A stretch of 64,000 nt of DNA from Hysterangium stoloniferum (taxonomy: Eukaryota; Basidiomycota; Agaricomycetes; Hysterangiales; Hysterangiaceae), in the NCBI GenBank assembly GCA_015178975.1, contig WHVD01000005.1:930001-994000 (forward strand), given 5' to 3'. The translations under genes and the position numbers were made by a program. Below, in pieces: positions 59,627 to 64,000 of the stretch. Under the pieces are notes generated by a model that did no database searches, was not told the DNA's origin, and saw only the letters and a program-made list of their open reading frames with translations. Numbering within the stretch: position 1 is the first letter of the stretch; the number at the start of each line of letters is the position of its first letter.

Positions 59627-60127
59627 TTAATCCACGTCAACCAGCAATGCCCGTTCGAGAATAAATTTGCCCTCCTTGTACTTCTGCGATTCCTCATAGG
59701 CACGGTCCTGTGCGCAAACAGAGATGAATGCGAAACATGTGTCCCCAAATACAAATACGCACATATTTCCATCCAAGAACCGTTTGGCACTTGACACAGC
59801 AAATATCTCGTACAACATGCAAGCCCGTTGTCATCGGCCGCTCTTGTGCTTCCAGGGTGTATATGTTAACACTGGCTGACAAGACAATTGTCAGCGGCCT
59901 AAATGTCGGACGAGGACGGCTTACACTCTATCGAATAAGTATGCCCGTCCGTGTTGGCCATTGAATGCCTGTCATAGCGGCGACGTACGTATAATTAGCA
60001 CAATGGCCGGATAAGACATAGTGCTCACTCTTGACATCATCGACTCTATCGTTGCGAGGTGCGTACGACAATGCAAGCACCCAAAGATCCTAACGGAGGA
60101 AAGATATTCCCGATGTACCCAGCCCAT
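59627..60127 (-). CDS. Yippee-like zinc-binding protein
   Basis: A 110-residue Yippee/Mis18-fold protein hidden by introns. Four exons (60029-60127, 59925-59968, 59763-59871, 59627-59707) with introns of 60, 53 and 55 bp add up to exactly 333 bases. Read-out: MGWVHREYLSSVRIFGCLHC, RTHLATIESMMSR, AFNGQHGRAYLFDRV, NIYTLEAQERPMTTGLHVVR then DICCVKCQTVLGWKY, and AYEESQKYKEGKFILERALL before the stop. The two CxxC pairs (CLHC and CVKC) form the single zinc site; GQHGRAYLF and QKYKEGKF-LE are family signatures. No open frame longer than 60 codons shows it whole. Cellular role of fungal Yippee proteins is poorly known; Moh1 is the yeast counterpart. Confidence 0.9.
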
Positions 60128-61490
60128 TGTCAATGAGACAGCGCTCTCTCCTTCGGAACAGACAAATTAGCTCAAGAGTGGTGCGTGTGGCGAGGCGTCG
60201 ACTGGGGAATGTGGCAACCTGTGGTACTCCACGGCGCTATCAGGGCGGAATTGAGCAAGCTCGAGGAATCCGGGAGACAGTAGACGGACAGACAGCTCAA
60301 ACAATGGCTGGGAGCGATCGATAGGGGTGTTGAGAGGGGAGGCTCCTCACATTCCGGATCCGACGCACCCATGTGTCACAAGTCTCATTAAGAGTTGTCA
60401 CGCTAACATCTTGGGACCACAACGTCTACTTCATCCAGGCCTCTTTGCTAGTTGATCTGCAATAGCCAACCTCGTAATACTTGTTTTTTAAGCCTTATTT
60501 ACGACGTTTCAGCAAGGCGACCGTACTCCCTTTGCCCACAATACTACGTTGACTTCTCACCGATATAGAGTCATATTGGATCCTCTAGCGCCCTTGAGCT
60601 TCCAGTGGACATACTCGACCTCATTGACTCGTATCTGGCATTTCCCCAACCTGAAGCTCTTCTTCCGACACATCAATCGGATACACACAGCCCCTTCATC
60701 ATGCCGCTCTCCAAGCGTCCAGTTTTGGGGCTTATCTCTGCTCGGCAATCCACTTGTGAATCCGGTCCTCTGTTCCCCCTGTGGCCCGTGTACACGCACT
60801 GTACTTTGTGCTTGCCCGAGTTCCGCTCCATACTGCATGCACACGCCTGCTGCCGACTGTCCCACCACTGGGCGTTTCGGCCGGTAAGACTTTTTTTTTT
60901 CCGGCGACTTTTCCCGTCCCTGCTGAGCTGAGCTCGAAGCCAATGGGCCCCGAGATCGCTATCGAATCTGCAAGCCAACTCTAAACCTGCGCACGTGGTG
61001 TATGACCACAGGCATACTTTCTCCGACGGAGGGAAATGCCGTTTTTCTCGTTAACATTCATGCTCGAAGATGGTGCAGATTTTCCGCCGGGAAGCCAGCA
61101 ATGCGGCTTGTCCGAGACAACAAGAATAGCGTGATATCGTTTTCGTTGCACATCAGAGTTGCACAGGGTTGGCGTGGACGTGGCAAGCATACCGTACAGA
61201 GGTTCTCCGTTCATTGTGAAATGGTGATAAGAGACTGTATTTATGTAAATTAATCTTGCATGTCGTTGTATGGTCGCAATAAGATGTTTCGCGCTAAAGT
61301 TTTTCACGTACGTATTTCCGTTGACTTCCGTTGACTCGCAAGTTTATGAAAATACTACTCATTGCGGACGGTAAGCCTATATACAAGGTTCGTGTTCTGA
61401 TAAGACGTGCTCCCACTCAACAAAAATACAACCGAAAACGCCACTGTGGAACGCCTTATTGGATTCAGATACGTCATAACCAATGCAGAT
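60128..61490. other. Intergenic, nothing recognised
   Basis: About 1.36 kb between divergent Yippee and AcpS genes. Minus-strand frames at 60557-60943 and 60673-60978 overlap out of frame and look like shadows without a partner. No conserved feature. Confidence 0.5.
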
Positions 61491-61938
61491 ATGCCGGTCC
61501 TAGGTGTTGGAACAGATATATTACTTCTCCCCCGAATAGCATCCATAGTAAAACGAAGGTCACCGGAACGATTCGCAAGGAAGATATTATGTCCTGAGGA
61601 ATACGGACGGTGGCATTCAATTCGGACTGAATCTGAGCGGGAGAGGTTCCTAGCAGTGAGGTATTATTAAACTTTGTTTTTTTAAATTGGTTGTGAGATA
61701 ATAACTGGAGCTTTCGGCCACCAGGTGGTGTGTTAAGGAAGCTGCCTACAAAGCCCTTCAGCCAAGCGTGTCATTACAGTCCTGGAAGGATCTGTGTTTC
61801 TTGAAGGATCCCATGTCGTCCAGTCTTAAGCCACTCCTTCGTATCGTACGTGAACCCGTGCCAAATGTGACTCTCCATGCATCCGTCAGCCATGATGGCG
61901 ACTATGCCATTGCAATGGTGACCGCTGAGCAAGACTAG
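61491..61938 (+). CDS. PPT2: AcpS-type phosphopantetheinyl transferase
   Basis: Transfers 4'-phosphopantetheine from CoA to a carrier-protein serine, most likely the mitochondrial acyl carrier protein, as yeast Ppt2 does. Two exons, 61491-61660 and 61725-61938, about 127 residues. MPVLGVGTDILLLPRIASIV carries the Mg-binding Asp of G(V/I)GTDI; ERFARKILCPEEYGRW fits helix two; after splicing AVRWCVKEAAYKAL gives the second signature W-(C/S/T)-x-K-E-(A/S)-x2-K with the metal-binding Glu. The end reads HASVSHDGDYAIAMVTAEQD. No clear mitochondrial signal is seen at this start. Stops 74 bp before the convergent MTC1 stop. Confidence 0.87.
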
Positions 61939-62012
61939 GTCACTCCATGTCCCTGGGTCGAATGAAATATATTACAATATTACAATAATCGTCAATATAG
62001 GGGAACGCAGAA

Positions 62013-63498
62013 TCATGCCGCGACCTTCTCCGTCTGCTGCGGGCTTTCTCCTGTCTGTTTTTCTTTGGGCAACGTCTTCGCCCATCCCATCCTCGCCGCG
62101 ATGTACTCCTGTCCAATCACCTCCACCCCCACTTTAATCACATTGACAAGCACATCTTCCACCCAGGAATTCTCCTCTTCCCCTTTCCCAGCCGCATCTT
62201 CCCTTTCAAATGCTTCAATCCAATGGGATGGAACTACCTGGGTTATTGTTGTATGCGTTAGCGAGTGTGATGGGGAGGAGAGATATAAAAGGAATTGAAG
62301 ATGGGTAGGAGGCTCTGAGCTTGGAGAAGCCGTGCTGTCCGGGACCAGCGGCAGAGAAATGCATGTGTGGTAGGGCTGGATGCGGAGGAAGACAGGGCTG
62401 TATGTCGTAGGATTCGTGGCAGTCGACTGTTTTACAGGGGGTTTCTGTGCATTATGTTTGATCATCTCTGCAACATTAGCCTGCAAAGCGTTAATTTAAA
62501 AAAACGATGCAAGATATGGAGAGCTTACTTGAGCCAGCTTGTACGCGGCATCGAAACCGTCCACAATGCCCAAATCACGTTCGGGCTCCCCATCCGGGGC
62601 ATCCTTTGGTCGTGATTCGTCTCCCTTGTTGACAACCAGATCGCCACCCTCAACCTGTTCCATTACCTAGAGACATAGAGTAACTCAATCGGTCATAAAT
62701 AGCATACAGGGATTGACGGACCTTGGCCAAAGCTTGGTATACGAGAGATTCGACGCCGTCATAACCTCGCATATCGTGGCTTAGCCACACTTGAATTACC
62801 TCGTGTTCCGCGATAGGAGGTGCAACGACATTTAGAATCTCCGTAAAAGTCGATAGACCCACAGACTTCAGATCCTGACCTACAGAAGAAACGAAACACT
62901 TGCGCGTGAGCTGATAGCAAAACTAAGACGCCTGCATTCCCATACCGAGTTTATCTAGTTGGGCATTCTTCACGTATTCCATCATGCCCTCAGACCATTT
63001 TTTTGCCTGCTCGTTCTTGGGCAGATTCTTCACCTGTTCGTCAACGACATTGCGGGCCTGTTTCACGGCGGCCGAGGCCGTCGACCATACCGACCCCCAC
63101 CCCCATGATCCCGCACTGTTCTGGACACCTGCTTCACCAGCAGACGTGTCCACAGCGGCGCTGGCTGCAGCGGTATTTGAGGCCGACCGGGTATGTGCTG
63201 ACGGCGCAGGCGAGGCACTGCGGCTCACCGCGCCGTCCGCGCCCTTGCGCAGAGATATCCTCGACGACGTGCGCGGTGTCACGATACGAGGCTGCGTTGT
63301 GGACGGTCGCATGGGCTCGGAGCTTTTCTGCGTGATCTCGTCGAGAAACGCGAGTGCTTCGGCTTCGTTCGTGGTTGCGGTTGCAGTGGTCGCAGGCGTT
63401 GAAGCCCCCGAGGGCCGCGACGACGGCTCTACAGCGACGGGGACATTAAGCGAGTCGAGATCATCGAGAAATTGCAGGGCTTCCTGTTGCTTTGACAT
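62013..63498 (-). CDS. MTC1: Mtc1-like protein (maintenance of telomere capping 1)
   Basis: Homolog of yeast Mtc1, a cytosolic protein found with COPI vesicles and genetically tied to telomere capping; molecular role unknown. Begins MSKQQEALQFLDDLDSLNVP, with a second copy of this theme at EAEALAFLDEIT. A Ser/Thr/Pro-rich linker follows, then WGWGSVWSTASAAVKQARNV and AKKWSEGMMEYVKNAQLDKL, GLSTFTEILNVVAPPIAEHE then VIQVWLSHDMRGYDGVESLV, and the C-terminal half TYSPVFLRIQPYHTCISLPL, LYLSSPSHSLTHTTITQVVP then SHWIEAFE and VGQEYIAARMGWAK-type end. Four or more exons. Family call is from these motifs as remembered. Divergent from LSC2, 90 bp between starts. Confidence 0.75.
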
Positions 63499-63588
63499 AC
63501 TCGACTGAGCGGAAGTAGTGATCTGGGTGACGTCTGTTACTGCTTCGGGTAACAGCCTTACTAGCTCTTTTGCACTTGTAATCTTGCG

Positions 63589-64000
63589 ATGTTATCCACA
63601 CTAAGGAAAGCGGCTTCATCTCGCGTTCGTACATTAGTATGAGACAGTATATACAGATACTGACTAAAAGTTACAGGCTAAGTCTGCTGGTCAGAGACGT
63701 TTTCTATCCATCCATGAATACCAATCTATGGACCTTTTGGGTTCAGTTCGTTGGTTGCACTGTTCGCCGTGGAACTTCATTAACCATGCCTACAGTATGG
63801 AATCCCAACGCCGAAGTCAAAGGCGGCCCATACCCCCGAGGAAGCGTACACCGTTGCAAAGACCTTTGGTGTGTTCGATGTAGCCCTCTCATCTTCAAAT
63901 ATTTGCCTAAGCATACATTATATATAGGGACCGACAAGCTGGTTATCAAAGCACAGGTACTTGCTGGCGGTCGCGGTAAAGGAAAGTTTGATAATGGATT
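63589..64000 (+). CDS. LSC2: Succinyl-CoA ligase beta subunit, mitochondrial (5' part)
   Basis: TCA-cycle enzyme subunit that carries the ATP-grasp domain. The model starts MLSTLRKAASSRVRTL (Arg/Ser-rich presequence), then AKSAGQRRFLSIHEYQSMDL, YGIPTPKSKAAHTPEEAYTV and after another intron GTDKLVIKAQVLAGGRGKGK then FDNG at the window edge. The KAQVLAGGRGKGxF motif is the ATP-grasp nucleotide loop. Cut by the end of the window; the rest of the gene lies beyond. Introns are short with GT/AG ends. Confidence 0.9.

Noticed and set aside
59338-59802. 154-codon minus-strand ORF with a Cys/Trp-rich start
   Set aside because: It overlaps the Yippee exons in another frame, and runs through Yippee introns and 3' flank.
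62984-63508. 174-codon plus-strand ORF
   Set aside because: Shadow of the MTC1 N-terminal exon, which has the conserved motifs on the other strand.

Overview
The window is nuclear DNA of a filamentous basidiomycete, most likely an agaricomycete. Nearly every gene is split by introns of about 50-60 bp with GT/AG ends. The set of genes (Pho85, Utp5, Rio1, Mtr3, Sgf11, Mcm3, Has1, Bet1, Ulp1, SPF27, Ras, Pxmp4, Yippee, AcpS-type PPTase, Lsc2) is that of a fungal euchromatic arm. Genes are close together, often divergent with 60-250 bp between starts, and lie on both strands. Species cannot be told from the sequence alone.

Layout: 39-7057 holds PHO85 (-), UTP5 (+), a Con-6 family gene (+) and an unrecognised gene (+). 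7257-12540 is an accessory island with few or no working genes. It contains a 2.36 kb Tc1-like DNA transposon with 212-bp inverted repeats and a dead transposase, split by an 842-bp solo LTR with its own 5-bp target duplication. After it come a 78-bp minisatellite, a cluster of palindromes, diverged direct repeats, a MITE-like unit and an integrase-like fragment. 13587-32527 is gene-dense: RIO1, a BRD7/9-like protein without a bromodomain, mL43, MTR3, SGF11, an MFS transporter, PTH2 copy 1, an unknown gene, a CBS/PB1 protein and a family X DNA polymerase. 32528-34635 is gene-poor and carries a 140-bp foldback. 34636-56469 is dense again: POM33/TMEM33, MCM3, HAS1, PTH2 copy 2, BET1, ULP1, a UPF0658 membrane protein, SPF27, a chromodomain protein, PXMP4 and a Ras GTPase. 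56470-61490 is sparse and holds a GC-rich short gene and a Yippee gene. AcpS, MTC1 and the 5' part of LSC2 close the window.

Functional themes are ribosome biogenesis and RNA processing (UTP5, RIO1, HAS1, MTR3, SPF27), chromatin (SGF11, BRD7/9-like protein, chromodomain protein), replication and repair (MCM3, Pol X), secretion and nuclear envelope (BET1, POM33, UPF0658) and signalling (PHO85, Ras). These are neighbours and not an operon or cluster. The items I find most worth following are the chromodomain protein, whose long C-terminal part may be a SPOC plus PIN-like (Chp1/TASOR) arrangement; the nested transposon island; a 6-nt microexon in the second PTH2 gene; and the 140-bp foldback. 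Gene models were spliced by eye, so exact ends of uncertain exons may shift.
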